Source of the DNA: an uncultured Clostridia bacterium
GTDB taxonomy: Bacteria > Bacillota > Clostridia > UBA1381
Assembly: GCA_947631085.1 (NCBI GenBank)
Contig: CANRJY010000007.1
Span: 1 to 64,000, forward strand
Length of the DNA: 64,000 nt
Direction of reading: 5' to 3'
Shown here: piece after piece, positions 16,101 to 23,702 of the stretch
Position numbering within the stretch: position 1 is the stretch's first letter
Layout: each line of letters starts with the position of its first letter
Notes under the pieces: model-generated
What the model was told of the DNA's origin: nothing
Seen by the model: only the letters and a program-made list of their open reading frames with translations
Database searches by the model: none
Translations under genes and position numbers: made by a program

Positions 16101-16613
16101 ATGGAAGTTAGAGCAAACAAACTATATTGGGCAAAGGTACGACCCAATGCTATTATTCCAACTAAAAACAGGGAAGACGCAGGCTACGACATATACGCCT
16201 GCTTTGATGAGGATTGCATAATGATACCTCCGCACACAACCGCATCTATTCCTACGGGAATAGCCTGCGCGGTACGCGATAAATATTATCTGCAAGTACA
16301 AGAGCGAGGCTCAACAGGCTCAATCGGCATGAAATACGGCGCAGGAGTCATAGACAGCAGCTATAGAGGCGAGATATTTATCGTTATAACCAATACCAAT
16401 GACGTACCGATAGTGATTGCGTCAGAGGATAAGCGATGGATAGCAGAAGGATTCGGCGCAGATGATGCTATAATATATCCCGCCGAAAAAGCCATAGCAC
16501 AGCTTGTCGTACACCTTGTCATGGACATGGATGAGCAGGAGATACCGTATGAGACGCTCAAGGAGATATCGTCCAAGCGCGGTGACGGTGCTTTGGGAAG
16601 TAGCGGGAAGTAG
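16101..16613 (+). CDS. dut: dUTP diphosphatase, trimeric type, phage copy
   Basis: 170 aa. Hydrolyses dUTP to dUMP, preventing uracil incorporation and feeding ThyX. The five motifs are visible: EDAGYDIYA (1), VQERGSTGS (2), YGAGVIDSSYRGE (3), EKAIAQLVV (4) and the C-terminal RGDGALGSSG (5). An insertion around DDAIIYPAEK lengthens the region before motif 4. ATG 16101 has AAAGGA upstream. Together with ThyX, NrdD/NrdG and the deoxyribosyltransferase it completes a phage-encoded dTTP supply. Confidence 0.92.
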   Translation: MEVRANKLYWAKVRPNAIIPTKNREDAGYDIYACFDEDCIMIPPHTTASIPTGIACAVRDKYYLQVQERGSTGSIGMKYGAGVIDSSYRGEIFIVITNTNDVPIVIASEDKRWIAEGFGADDAIIYPAEKAIAQLVVHLVMDMDEQEIPYETLKEISSKRGDGALGSSGK

Positions 16614-16712
16614 GGGACATATTGGATAAATATGCAATTATTATACTTGGAATATTTAACTGTATGCCATAATATTATAGACTAACAAACAGAAAAAAAT
16701 GAGGTGGTTATT

Positions 16713-16844
16713 ATAAGAGAACAAGAAAATAGACAAACTGACACACAAAGGAATATAACAGTGACATATAATCCTAATGGGTCTACTCTTGTAGAATGTA
16801 TGAAAAATATCATAATTAACAAAAAAATAACAGAAAAAGTTTGA
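16713..16844 (+). CDS. Small phage protein, 43 aa, apparent ATA start
   Basis: GAGGTGG (16701-16707) precedes ATA 16713 by 5 bases, and the frame runs to TGA 16842-16844. The product, REQENRQTDTQRNITVTYN then GSTLVECMKNIII, resembles short proteins often found near recombinase genes of Firmicutes mobile elements. The only upstream ATG (16699) is in another frame and stops after five codons. The first ATG in frame is near the end. Evidence is ribosome site plus a continuous frame; function unknown. Confidence 0.5.
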   Translation: MREQENRQTDTQRNITVTYNPNGSTLVECMKNIIINKKITEKV

Positions 16845-16863
16845 GAAGGGCTTTACAGAAAGT

Positions 16864-16913
16864 AGAAAGTTGTGTACAATATATAATAGGTATATTATGA
16901 TATGTAACTTTCT
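16864..16913. promoter_or_regulatory. Inverted repeat upstream of the serine recombinase gene
   Basis: AGAAAGTT (16864-16871) and AACTTTCT (16906-16913) are perfect inverted arms, and the AT-rich interior (TACAATATATAATAGG) is partly symmetric and holds TATAAT-like -10 sequences. The site lies 37 bp before the recombinase ATG. It is a likely promoter-operator controlling integration or excision. The region 16614-16950 otherwise holds only the 43-aa ORF. Confidence 0.45.
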
Positions 16914-16950
16914 ATTTTTTGTAAAAAAAACTAAGAAATAGGAGGTTATT

Positions 16951-18510
16951 ATGAACGCTTATGGGACAAGTCGGGCAGCCTTATACTGTAGGCTGTCGAA
17001 AGAAGATGTCGATAAAATTAATAAAGGAGACGATAGCGAAAGTATAATCAATCAGCGTATATTATTAGAAGATTACGCCATAAATCAAGGCTTTTCTATT
17101 TATAAGGTTTATCAGGACGACGATTATAGCGGATTATTTGACGACAGACCGGGTTTCGAGAGCATGATTGCGGATGCCAGAAACGGCAAATTTGACATTG
17201 TTATCGCAAAAACCCAGTCCAGATTTACACGTAACATGGAGCACATGGAACATTATCTACACGATATTTTCCCCGCTCTCGGTATCAGATTTATCGGAGT
17301 GGTTGACCATGTTGATACACAAAACAAAAGCAATAAGAAGGCTCGTCAAATCAACGGCTTGATTAATGAGTGGTATTGTGAGGACTTGTCGGAGAACGTA
17401 AAGGCAGTATTTAAAACCAAAATGAGGCAGGGACAGTATTTAGGTTCATCGGCACCCTATGGGTACATAAAAGACCCCAAGGATAACCACAAGTTAATCA
17501 TAGATGAATATGCCGCAAATATCGTCAAAAGAATATTCGCCATGTATTTGGAAGGCTATGGGAAAGCGCGAATAGGAAAAATATTAAACAGAGAAGGCGT
17601 TTTAATCCCCAGCAAGTATAAATCCGAGGTGTTGAAGTCAACGTATCGCAACCCAAGGAATAAACCCGACAGCAAATGGACGCCACAAACTATAGACTTA
17701 ATCCTAAAAAATGAAGTTTATATAGGCGCGGTTGTGCAAAACAAGCAAGCGTCAATATCCTATAAAAACAGGAAGAAGGTCGTAGTTCCCGACGCTGAGC
17801 GTATTAAGGTATATAATATGCACGAGCCAATTATTTCTATGGATACTTGGAACTTAACACAGCGAGCGCTCAAGATGAGAACAAGGGAAACGGGCATAGA
17901 GAAACGCATTGACTTGTTCTCCAATAAACTGTATTGTGCGGATTGCGGCAGATATATGACAAGGTATTTCAATAAGAAACATGAATTGGTCGGGTATCAA
18001 TGTTCCACCTATAAGAGATACGGGCATGAGGGCTGTACCAAACACGCGTGCAAATACGAAGAGCTGAAACAGCTTGTGCTTTCGGAAATCAAACGAGCAG
18101 CAAGAGAAATCTTACAACCGAATGACGTTCAATACCTAAAGGACAGCGCCAACAAGGTACAGGTAAGCCAATCTGAGATACAAATTAAACACATCCAGAA
18201 GAAACTGGACACAGTCAAGATATACATAGAAAAGATATATCGAGACTATTTGGATGACCTGATTTCCCGCGAAGAATATGTACAGTACCGTAGCAAGTAC
18301 AACAGCGAAAAAAACGAACTGGAATTACAGCTCCAACAGCTCACGGAGCAAGATACCGAGCAAAATCTTGGTCAAAAATACTGGATAGAAAAGTTTGCAA
18401 ACTACATTGACATCGACGATTTAGACAGAACAATGATGCTTGAATTGGTCGATAAAATTGAGGTTTCCGCCAACGGAGACTTAAATATAGCTTTTAGGTT
18501 CCAACGATAA
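16951..18510 (+). CDS. Large serine recombinase (element integrase)
   Basis: 519 aa. The N-terminal catalytic domain has ALYCRLSKED with Ser16 as nucleophile, YQDDDYSGLFDDRPGFESM and IVIAKTQSRFTRN with the conserved Arg residues. The recombinase domain (GYIKDPKDNHKLIIDEYAA) follows. A zinc ribbon is formed by LYCADCGRYM and later QCSTYKRYGHEGC. Residues about 385-470 are a long helical region with coiled-coil character. These enzymes join attP to attB in one direction and need a partner factor to excise. The gene is the last of the element, only about 50 bp from the junction with dacF. ATG 16951 follows AGGAGG. Confidence 0.96.
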   Translation: MNAYGTSRAALYCRLSKEDVDKINKGDDSESIINQRILLEDYAINQGFSIYKVYQDDDYSGLFDDRPGFESMIADARNGKFDIVIAKTQSRFTRNMEHMEHYLHDIFPALGIRFIGVVDHVDTQNKSNKKARQINGLINEWYCEDLSENVKAVFKTKMRQGQYLGSSAPYGYIKDPKDNHKLIIDEYAANIVKRIFAMYLEGYGKARIGKILNREGVLIPSKYKSEVLKSTYRNPRNKPDSKWTPQTIDLILKNEVYIGAVVQNKQASISYKNRKKVVVPDAERIKVYNMHEPIISMDTWNLTQRALKMRTRETGIEKRIDLFSNKLYCADCGRYMTRYFNKKHELVGYQCSTYKRYGHEGCTKHACKYEELKQLVLSEIKRAAREILQPNDVQYLKDSANKVQVSQSEIQIKHIQKKLDTVKIYIEKIYRDYLDDLISREEYVQYRSKYNSEKNELELQLQQLTEQDTEQNLGQKYWIEKFANYIDIDDLDRTMMLELVDKIEVSANGDLNIAFRFQR

Positions 18511-18567
18511 TACTTGATAAACACTGGGTTTTTTGAGACAGGTATCCTTTATTTAAACGCCACCTGC
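18511..18567. other. Right attachment junction (attR) of the element in dacF
   Basis: Immediately after the recombinase stop the sequence is not gene-like, then from about 18556 it becomes the interior of dacF (N-A-T-C-V-A-M-A-E-H). The expected family sequence is S-x-N-D-A-x-V-A-M-A, so the crossover lies within or close to AACGCCACC (18556-18564). The left junction is outside the window. The exact core cannot be fixed without attL. Confidence 0.72.
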
Positions 18568-19374
18568 GTGGCTATGGCAGAGCATATCTGCGGCAGCGAG
18601 GACGCGTTTGTGGCAAAAATGAATGAGCGCGCGCAATCGCTCGGGATGGAAAATACGCATTTTGTCAACACAAACGGTCTGGATGAGGACGGTCATTACT
18701 CAAGCGCGCGTGATGTGGCTATAATGTCCCGCGAGCTTATATCACACGAGAAAATATTTGATTACACATCGATTTGGATGGACGAACTGCGCGGCGGTAA
18801 ATTCCAGCTTGCAAATACCAATAAGCTTATCCGATTTTACAACGGCGCAAACGGCTTGAAAACCGGCTCGACGTCCGCGGCTCTTTGCTGTCTCTCCGCC
18901 AGCGCAAAGCGTAACGGTATGCAGCTTATAGCGGTTGTCTTGGGTGCGCCGACGTCATCGGAACGCTTTGGGTCGGCAAAAAAGCTCCTCGATTACGGCT
19001 TCGCGGGTTACAGCATAAACACTCTTATAACGGCGGGAGACGCGCTTGAAGCGGTGCCTGTCGCCAAAGGCAAAGCTGAGACGGTGAATGCCGTTGCGGC
19101 TGACACATATTCGAGATTGACCAAAAAAGGTGAGGAAGGCTCCGTGGAGAGTGAGATCGTCCTAAATGAAAATCTGTGCGCACCGATATCGCAGGGAGAT
19201 AAGCTTGGTGTTATTCGCTTTACATCCGGCGGCAAAACATTGACCGAGGTTGACATAATTTCCACGGAGGATGTTGAAAAAAAGGGGATCGCTCTCATCA
19301 TAAAGGATTTTTTTCGGTCGATAATATGCGGCACGGAGAATGAGAAGGAGCAGAATTTACAAAATGTTAATTAA
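18556..19374 (+). pseudogene. dacF: 3' part of D-alanyl-D-alanine carboxypeptidase (dacF-like) cut by element insertion
   Basis: About 272 residues of a class A penicillin-binding carboxypeptidase: VAMAEHICGSEDAFVAKMNE, HFVNTNGLDEDGHYSSARDVAIM, and NGLKTGSTS (KTG motif), followed by the C-terminal beta domain with LTKKGEEG and a hydrophobic tail (IALIIKDFF). Missing are the signal peptide, the SxxK nucleophile and most of the SxN motif, all of which must lie beyond the element. A TTG at 18514 would make a fused ORF, but the product could not be catalytic. In Bacillus dacF sits near xerD and the spoIIA operon and is expressed in the forespore; xerD is 1.5 kb downstream here. Element excision would restore the gene. 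Confidence 0.88.
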
Positions 19375-19381
19375 ATATATG

Positions 19382-19410
19382 TTGAAAAAACGACGGGAAT
19401 GTAGTATAAT
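19382..19410 (+). promoter_or_regulatory. Promoter for the SLH-glucosaminidase gene
   Basis: TTGAAA (19382-19387), 17-base spacer, TATAAT (19405-19410). It begins 8 bp after the dacF stop and 44 bp before the next start codon. Confidence 0.75.
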
Positions 19411-19453
19411 AAATTTTGCTATATTCGGGATAACTAAGGAGATGGAAATTCGA

Positions 19454-20590
19454 ATGAAGAAAATAATAGCAACGTGCATAGCGGCTGCCGCTGCGGCTTC
19501 GTTTATAATAGCTTGCTCGGCGGACGGAACGGATGATTATTCGTGGGCTGCCGCGGCAGTGGATTATTGCGTAAGAAACAATATAATGACGGGAGACGAA
19601 TACGGTAATTTGATGCTGGGCGACAATCTTACGCGCGCTCAGATGGCGCGGATGCTGACGGACGGTTTCGGACTGCCGGCAAAACCTGTCTCTGATTTTT
19701 TGGATATGTCTCCGGATAACTGGTCATACGGCTACAGCGCTGCCATAGGAGACTTTATGCCGAAAAAGGGTTTATATTTTAACCCTGAAGAGTATGTTAC
19801 GAGAGAGGAGTTTACCGCTACTCTCGTGCGGGCGTCCGGACTGAACGTTGACAGCGTGCGAAATCCCGGCATAACAGCCGAAAATTTTTCGGATGCGAAT
19901 AAGATCGGAAGCGATTATAAAACATTGATAGATATAGCTGTTGAACGCGCATATCTTGCCGGTTCGGACGGTATGATACGTCCAAAAGATTTTATGACGC
20001 GCGCCGAGGTCTGTACGATCGTACGAAAGGTTCTCGAGGTGACAAAAGGAAACATGACGCTATCCTGGAGCGATTTGGGTGTAAGAAAATCGTCAACTCC
20101 GATGCTCGGCGCGGCGCAGATCACAGTGGATCAGGCATGCGCGTGGGCAAGGGACAGAGGCGCGGCTGACATATTTATAAACGCCGCTCCCATATACTGG
20201 CAATACGGCGAGCTATTCGGGATACGTCCCGAGATAATGTACGCTCAAGCCGCAAAGGAAACCGCTTTCGGAAACTACGGCGGCGCGGTCCTGCCGGAGA
20301 TGAATAATTGGGCCGGCATAAAGATAAAAGATCCGTTGGGTGACAGAACGGAGGATCATGAAGCATTCGCCACTCCGGAGGACGGTATTCGAGCGCATTA
20401 TAACCATATGGCGGCATATGTGGGAATAGCTCCGATAGGAGAGCCGCACGACCGTTACTATGTCGTTAAAAATTTAAGCTGGGCCGGAACGGTAAAAACT
20501 CTTGAGGAGCTCGGAGGAAAATGGTGTCCTGATTTGTATTACGGCTATGATACGCTTCACGGCTTCCTAGAGGGTATGTATAACTATTAA
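19454..20590 (+). CDS. SLH-domain surface protein with glucosaminidase (GH73-like) domain
   Basis: 378 aa. The start at ATG 19454 follows AAGGAG and gives a signal sequence ending FIIACSADG, which could be a lipoprotein site. Three S-layer-homology-like repeats occupy residues about 30-200 (for example NLTRAQMARMLTDGFGL and YVTREEFTATLVRASGL and FMTRAEVCTIVRKVLE). The C-terminal domain, with PEIMYAQAAKETAFGNYGG and MNNWAGIKIKDP, matches mannosyl-glycoprotein endo-beta-N-acetylglucosaminidase family proteins that cleave peptidoglycan glycan strands. Likely a cell-surface autolysin. It has its own promoter and terminator. Confidence 0.85.
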   Translation: MKKIIATCIAAAAAASFIIACSADGTDDYSWAAAAVDYCVRNNIMTGDEYGNLMLGDNLTRAQMARMLTDGFGLPAKPVSDFLDMSPDNWSYGYSAAIGDFMPKKGLYFNPEEYVTREEFTATLVRASGLNVDSVRNPGITAENFSDANKIGSDYKTLIDIAVERAYLAGSDGMIRPKDFMTRAEVCTIVRKVLEVTKGNMTLSWSDLGVRKSSTPMLGAAQITVDQACAWARDRGAADIFINAAPIYWQYGELFGIRPEIMYAQAAKETAFGNYGGAVLPEMNNWAGIKIKDPLGDRTEDHEAFATPEDGIRAHYNHMAAYVGIAPIGEPHDRYYVVKNLSWAGTVKTLEELGGKWCPDLYYGYDTLHGFLEGMYNY

Positions 20591-20591
20591 T

Positions 20592-20620
20592 GGAGATTTT
20601 TACAAAAATCTCCTTTTTTT
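20592..20620 (+). terminator. Rho-independent terminator after the SLH-glucosaminidase gene
   Basis: GGAGATTTTT (20592-20601) pairs with AAAAATCTCC (20604-20613), followed by seven T's. Confidence 0.85.
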
Positions 20621-20704
20621 ATGTATAATATTTCCAAAGACAGGAATAATAGGAATATAAAAAACTTTAAAAATTTCCTTTGTAATATTTCTGACACAAT
20701 ATAT

Positions 20705-20753
20705 GGAAAAAACAATGTGGTTTTTTACAGAAAAACCACAATATTCTGTGGTT
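20705..20753. promoter_or_regulatory. NrdR-box-like tandem sites upstream of xerD
   Basis: The palindrome AACCACAATATTCTGTGGTT (20734-20753) resembles the NrdR box (ACACWATATATWGTGT). A half-matching site ending AATGTGG is centred 31 bp upstream, the same spacing as in front of the host nrdD at 56.4 kb. They lie about 50 bp before the -35 of the xerD promoter. The two also allow a TGTGGTTTTT/AAAAACCACA hairpin. The 345-bp gap 20591-20935 holds only these sites, a terminator and a promoter. Confidence 0.5.
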
Positions 20754-20803
20754 GGAGAAAACCGTAAAAACCGCATGGATAAGCGAAAAACTCAACTATA
20801 ATG

Positions 20804-20831
20804 TTGACAAATCAGAAAAGTATGATATAAT
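20804..20831 (+). promoter_or_regulatory. Promoter for xerD
   Basis: TTGACA (20804-20809), 16-base spacer, TATAAT (20826-20831). It lies about 105 bp before the start codon. Confidence 0.75.
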
Positions 20832-20935
20832 AATATTGTATTGAAATTGACACAGATAAGAAACAAACGCGAAATATAAACGTAATTGAGTTACAAAAGT
20901 TACATAATGAACTATCGGAGGAGGATGCAGGTAAA

Positions 20936-21820
20936 ATGCAGACGTATGTTGAAGAATATACGGACTTTATGACCAATGTAAGGCATAAAGCGTTGAATAC
21001 TGTTGAATCGTATAAAAGAGACGTTACACAATATATTACATATCTGAATAACAGCGGAGTAAGTGATTTGGCGGCAACGACAAAAACCACGGTTTTGTCA
21101 TATCTGCTGTCGCTGCAGAAGGAAGGCAGAGCAAGCTCCACAGTGTCGCGGACGTTAGCGTCGCTCCGCTCTTTTTATGTGTTCATGACTCAGAACGGTA
21201 TGGTAAAAACCGATCCAACCTCCAATTTGGAAGCGCCGCATGTGGAGAAGAAGCCGCCCCAAATACTGTCGAGCGCGGAGGTGGAGCTTCTTATGGAGCA
21301 GCCGAAATCGACGGATAATAAGGGCATACGCGACAAGGCTATGCTTGAGCTTCTCTATGCCACGGGCATACGCGTATCCGAGCTTATAAATCTGACAATG
21401 AATGACGTGAATCTTCAAATGAGCTTCATATGCTGCCGCTCCGATAAAAAGGAGCGCGTTATTCCGATGGGAAATAAGGCGCTTGAGGCATTATCCGAAT
21501 ATATAAACAAGGCACGCCCGATGATGATAAGAGACGAGGGCGAAAAGGCGCTTTTCGTAAACTGCTCGGGCGCGCACATATCGCGTCAGGGATTTTGGAA
21601 GATAATAAAATACTATCAGCATAAAGCGGGAATAGAAACGGAAATAACGCCGCATACGCTGAGACACTCGTTTGCGGCGCATCTTTTGGAAAACGGAGCC
21701 GATCTGCGCTCGATTCAGGAAATGATGGGCCATGCGGACATATCCTCTACGCAGGTTTACTCAAAGCTTATAAACAGCAAGCTCAAGGATGTGTATTCAA
21801 AGGCGCACCCTCGCGCGTAG
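20936..21820 (+). CDS. xerD: Tyrosine recombinase XerD-type
   Basis: 294 aa, the normal size for XerC/XerD. An N-terminal SAM-like core-binding domain (residues 1-85; NTVESYKRDVTQYITYL) precedes the catalytic domain. Catalytic residues are seen in ATGIRVSELINL (Arg), TPHTLRHSFAAHLLENG (His, Arg), MMGHADISSTQVYSKL (His, Tyr). It resolves chromosome dimers at dif with XerC in most bacteria. The neighbourhood with dacF matches the Bacillus order ripX-drm-pupG-dacF in outline, supporting XerD over an element integrase. ATG 20936 follows GGAGGAGG at 20917-20924 by 11 bases. Confidence 0.88.
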   Translation: MQTYVEEYTDFMTNVRHKALNTVESYKRDVTQYITYLNNSGVSDLAATTKTTVLSYLLSLQKEGRASSTVSRTLASLRSFYVFMTQNGMVKTDPTSNLEAPHVEKKPPQILSSAEVELLMEQPKSTDNKGIRDKAMLELLYATGIRVSELINLTMNDVNLQMSFICCRSDKKERVIPMGNKALEALSEYINKARPMMIRDEGEKALFVNCSGAHISRQGFWKIIKYYQHKAGIETEITPHTLRHSFAAHLLENGADLRSIQEMMGHADISSTQVYSKLINSKLKDVYSKAHPRA

Positions 21821-21884
21821 CTTGGGCTGAAATAGATGTTGAGCCTGTAAACCTTTGTTTTAAAAAATTATTATATTTCAAATT

Positions 21885-21917
21885 ATCGGCGGTAGGGTAT
21901 GCTACCGTTGATTTTTA
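21885..21917 (+). terminator. Terminator after xerD
   Basis: ATCGGCGGTAG pairs with CTACCGTTGAT (two mismatches) around GGTATG, followed by TTTTTAGTT. The surrounding 282-bp gap holds no gene that I can support. Confidence 0.7.
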
Positions 21918-22038
21918 GTTATAAATATAATAATCGGCTTTATATGTTTGTAAAAAACGTTTTTTCATGCCGCAAAACCGGATTTTGTGACGCGCACGGT
22001 CCATTCGTGTCAAAAATGGTGCCGTTTGCGTTTTTTTG

Positions 22039-22067
22039 TTGCAATATTCGGATAAAAGTGGTATAAT
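22039..22067 (+). promoter_or_regulatory. Promoter of the partner-switching cluster
   Basis: TTGCAA (22039-22044), 17-base spacer, TATAAT (22062-22067), 35 bp before the GTG start of the STAS-kinase fusion. Confidence 0.75.
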
Positions 22068-22102
22068 AATATTTAACTATGATTTGAAAGGCGGATGTTA
22101 AT

Positions 22103-23278
22103 GTGGAACATGTTTGTAATGACGGCATTTTAACGATAACATTATTAAAGAGAATTGACTCAAATAACGCGCCCGACGTTGACAAGGAGATATTTTCTCT
22201 TATTGAAGAATGCGGCGCAAAGAGCGTGATTCTTGACGCGGCGGAGACCGAATATATTTCAAGCGCGGGTTTAAGAGTTGTTTTAAAGCTTAAAAAGACT
22301 GTGGAGGATTCAAAAATTATAAACGCGTCGCCGGAGGTATATGATATTTTCAGTATCACGGGATTTATTGACATTATCGAAGTCAAGAAAGCGTTCCGTG
22401 AAATTTCGGTCGAGGGCTGCGAGATAATAGGGAAGGGTGGACACGGCACGGTTTACCGTCTTAACGGCGATACCATATTAAAGCTGTATTCCGAAAATGA
22501 GCCGCTTAACGAAATCGAGCGCGAAATAGAATACGCGAGAAACGCGTTTGTCGCGGGTATTCCGACCGCTATTCCGTTTGACGTGGTGAAATGCAACGGC
22601 AGCTACGGCTCCGTATTCGAGCTTTTAAACGCGGATACGCTCGGCAACGTACTTGCCGCGAATCCCGACAAATACGACGAATATTCAAAAAAATATGTGG
22701 CGCTTGTAAACACCCTACATACCACCGAGGCGGATACAAACCGCTTATCGAGTATAAAAGATTTATATAACAAATGGGCGGATGAAATGGCGGAGCTTCT
22801 TTCGGCGGAGGAAATCGAAATTCTGCATGAAATAATAAACAGCGTTCCCGACAGAAACACGTTTGTCCACGGCGATATTCATCCGAACAACGTAATGGTT
22901 CAGGACGGCGAGCTTGTGTTTATCGATTTGGCTGATATGACGTACGGCCACCCCGTTTTCGATTACATGGGAATGGCGCTGACGCATGTAATAGCGGGAA
23001 GCAGAGCGCCCCAAAGAACGGTGCAGATAATGGGAATTGATTACGAAATGGGATTAAGGCTTTGGAATGACTTGGTAAAGACGCGTTTCGGCTCGCTCGG
23101 CGAAGAGGGAATGAAACAAATGAACGGTCTGCTCACCGCGTTCGGAATGATGAAATTTACAGTTGCGTCAGCCGTGAATAAATCCACTCCGAAGGAGCTT
23201 AAGGAAACTCTGATCAATGTCAGCAGACAAACCTTTTTCCCGAACGCGAAAAATCTGATAGGCGCGGTAAAATTCTGA
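22103..23278 (+). CDS. STAS domain fused to an aminoglycoside-phosphotransferase-like kinase
   Basis: 391 aa from GTG 22103 (AAGGCGG upstream). Residues 1-100 are a STAS domain of the anti-anti-sigma type: VILDAAETEYISSAGLRVVL and FSITGFIDIIEV. Residues about 110-391 are a kinase of the APH/choline-kinase superfamily: GKGGHGTVYRLNGDTILKLY (nucleotide-binding loop), NTFVHGDIHPNNVMVQ (catalytic loop with Asp) and LVFIDLADMTYG (metal-binding Asp). This kinase type resembles TIGR02172 proteins. The STAS part may be switched by the phosphatase-kinase encoded downstream and control the APH-like domain. The substrate of the kinase domain is unknown; antibiotic resistance is not implied. Confidence 0.85.
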   Translation: MEHVCNDGILTITLLKRIDSNNAPDVDKEIFSLIEECGAKSVILDAAETEYISSAGLRVVLKLKKTVEDSKIINASPEVYDIFSITGFIDIIEVKKAFREISVEGCEIIGKGGHGTVYRLNGDTILKLYSENEPLNEIEREIEYARNAFVAGIPTAIPFDVVKCNGSYGSVFELLNADTLGNVLAANPDKYDEYSKKYVALVNTLHTTEADTNRLSSIKDLYNKWADEMAELLSAEEIEILHEIINSVPDRNTFVHGDIHPNNVMVQDGELVFIDLADMTYGHPVFDYMGMALTHVIAGSRAPQRTVQIMGIDYEMGLRLWNDLVKTRFGSLGEEGMKQMNGLLTAFGMMKFTVASAVNKSTPKELKETLINVSRQTFFPNAKNLIGAVKF

Positions 23279-23383
23279 TTTTCAGTGTGAAAAAATCAAT
23301 TTTTTGTAAATTTTATTAATTTGTATTTATTTTTTAGCAAATCTTTGCTATAATTATAGAAAAAATAAAAGGAGAGATTTATT

Positions 23384-23680
23384 ATGACAATCAAACAGAC
23401 AAACGAAAACGGAAAAGTTACACTTGCTTTATCGGGAAGGCTCGACACGGTTACGGCTCCCGAGCTCGAGGCGGCTCTTGACAGCGCTCTTGAAGGCGCA
23501 TCGGAGCTTTGTTTCGATTTTAACGAGCTTGAATACATTTCATCCGCGGGTCTTCGCGTTCTGCTAAAGGCACAGAAGATTATGAACGCAAAGGGCAAGA
23601 TGAAAATTACCGGCGTTAACGAAACCATCATGGAGGTATTCGATATTACCGGCTTTGTTGATATTCTCACGATCGAGTAA
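23384..23680 (+). CDS. STAS-domain anti-sigma factor antagonist
   Basis: 98 aa, a complete single STAS domain. LDTVTAPELEAALDSAL, then FNELEYISSAGLRVLLKAQ with the probable phospho-acceptor Ser in the SSAG turn, and EVFDITGFVDILTIE. Such proteins bind and titrate an anti-sigma kinase when unphosphorylated and are released when phosphorylated. The partner kinase and phosphatase are fused in the next gene, 22 bp downstream. An extended -10, TGCTATAAT, lies just upstream (about 23346-23354), so the gene may also have its own promoter. A ribosome site AAAGGAGAG precedes ATG 23384. Confidence 0.9.
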   Translation: MTIKQTNENGKVTLALSGRLDTVTAPELEAALDSALEGASELCFDFNELEYISSAGLRVLLKAQKIMNAKGKMKITGVNETIMEVFDITGFVDILTIE

Positions 23681-23702
23681 TACTTCCAAAGGAGGGTGAC
23701 TC

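Noticed and set aside
20705-20753. Rho-independent terminator
   Set aside because: The TGTGGTTTTT/AAAAACCACA hairpin is not followed by a T-run, and a proper terminator already exists at 20592-20620.
22103-23278. Aminoglycoside resistance gene
   Set aside because: The kinase fold is APH-like, but the fusion to STAS and the operon context indicate a regulatory or metabolic kinase, not resistance.
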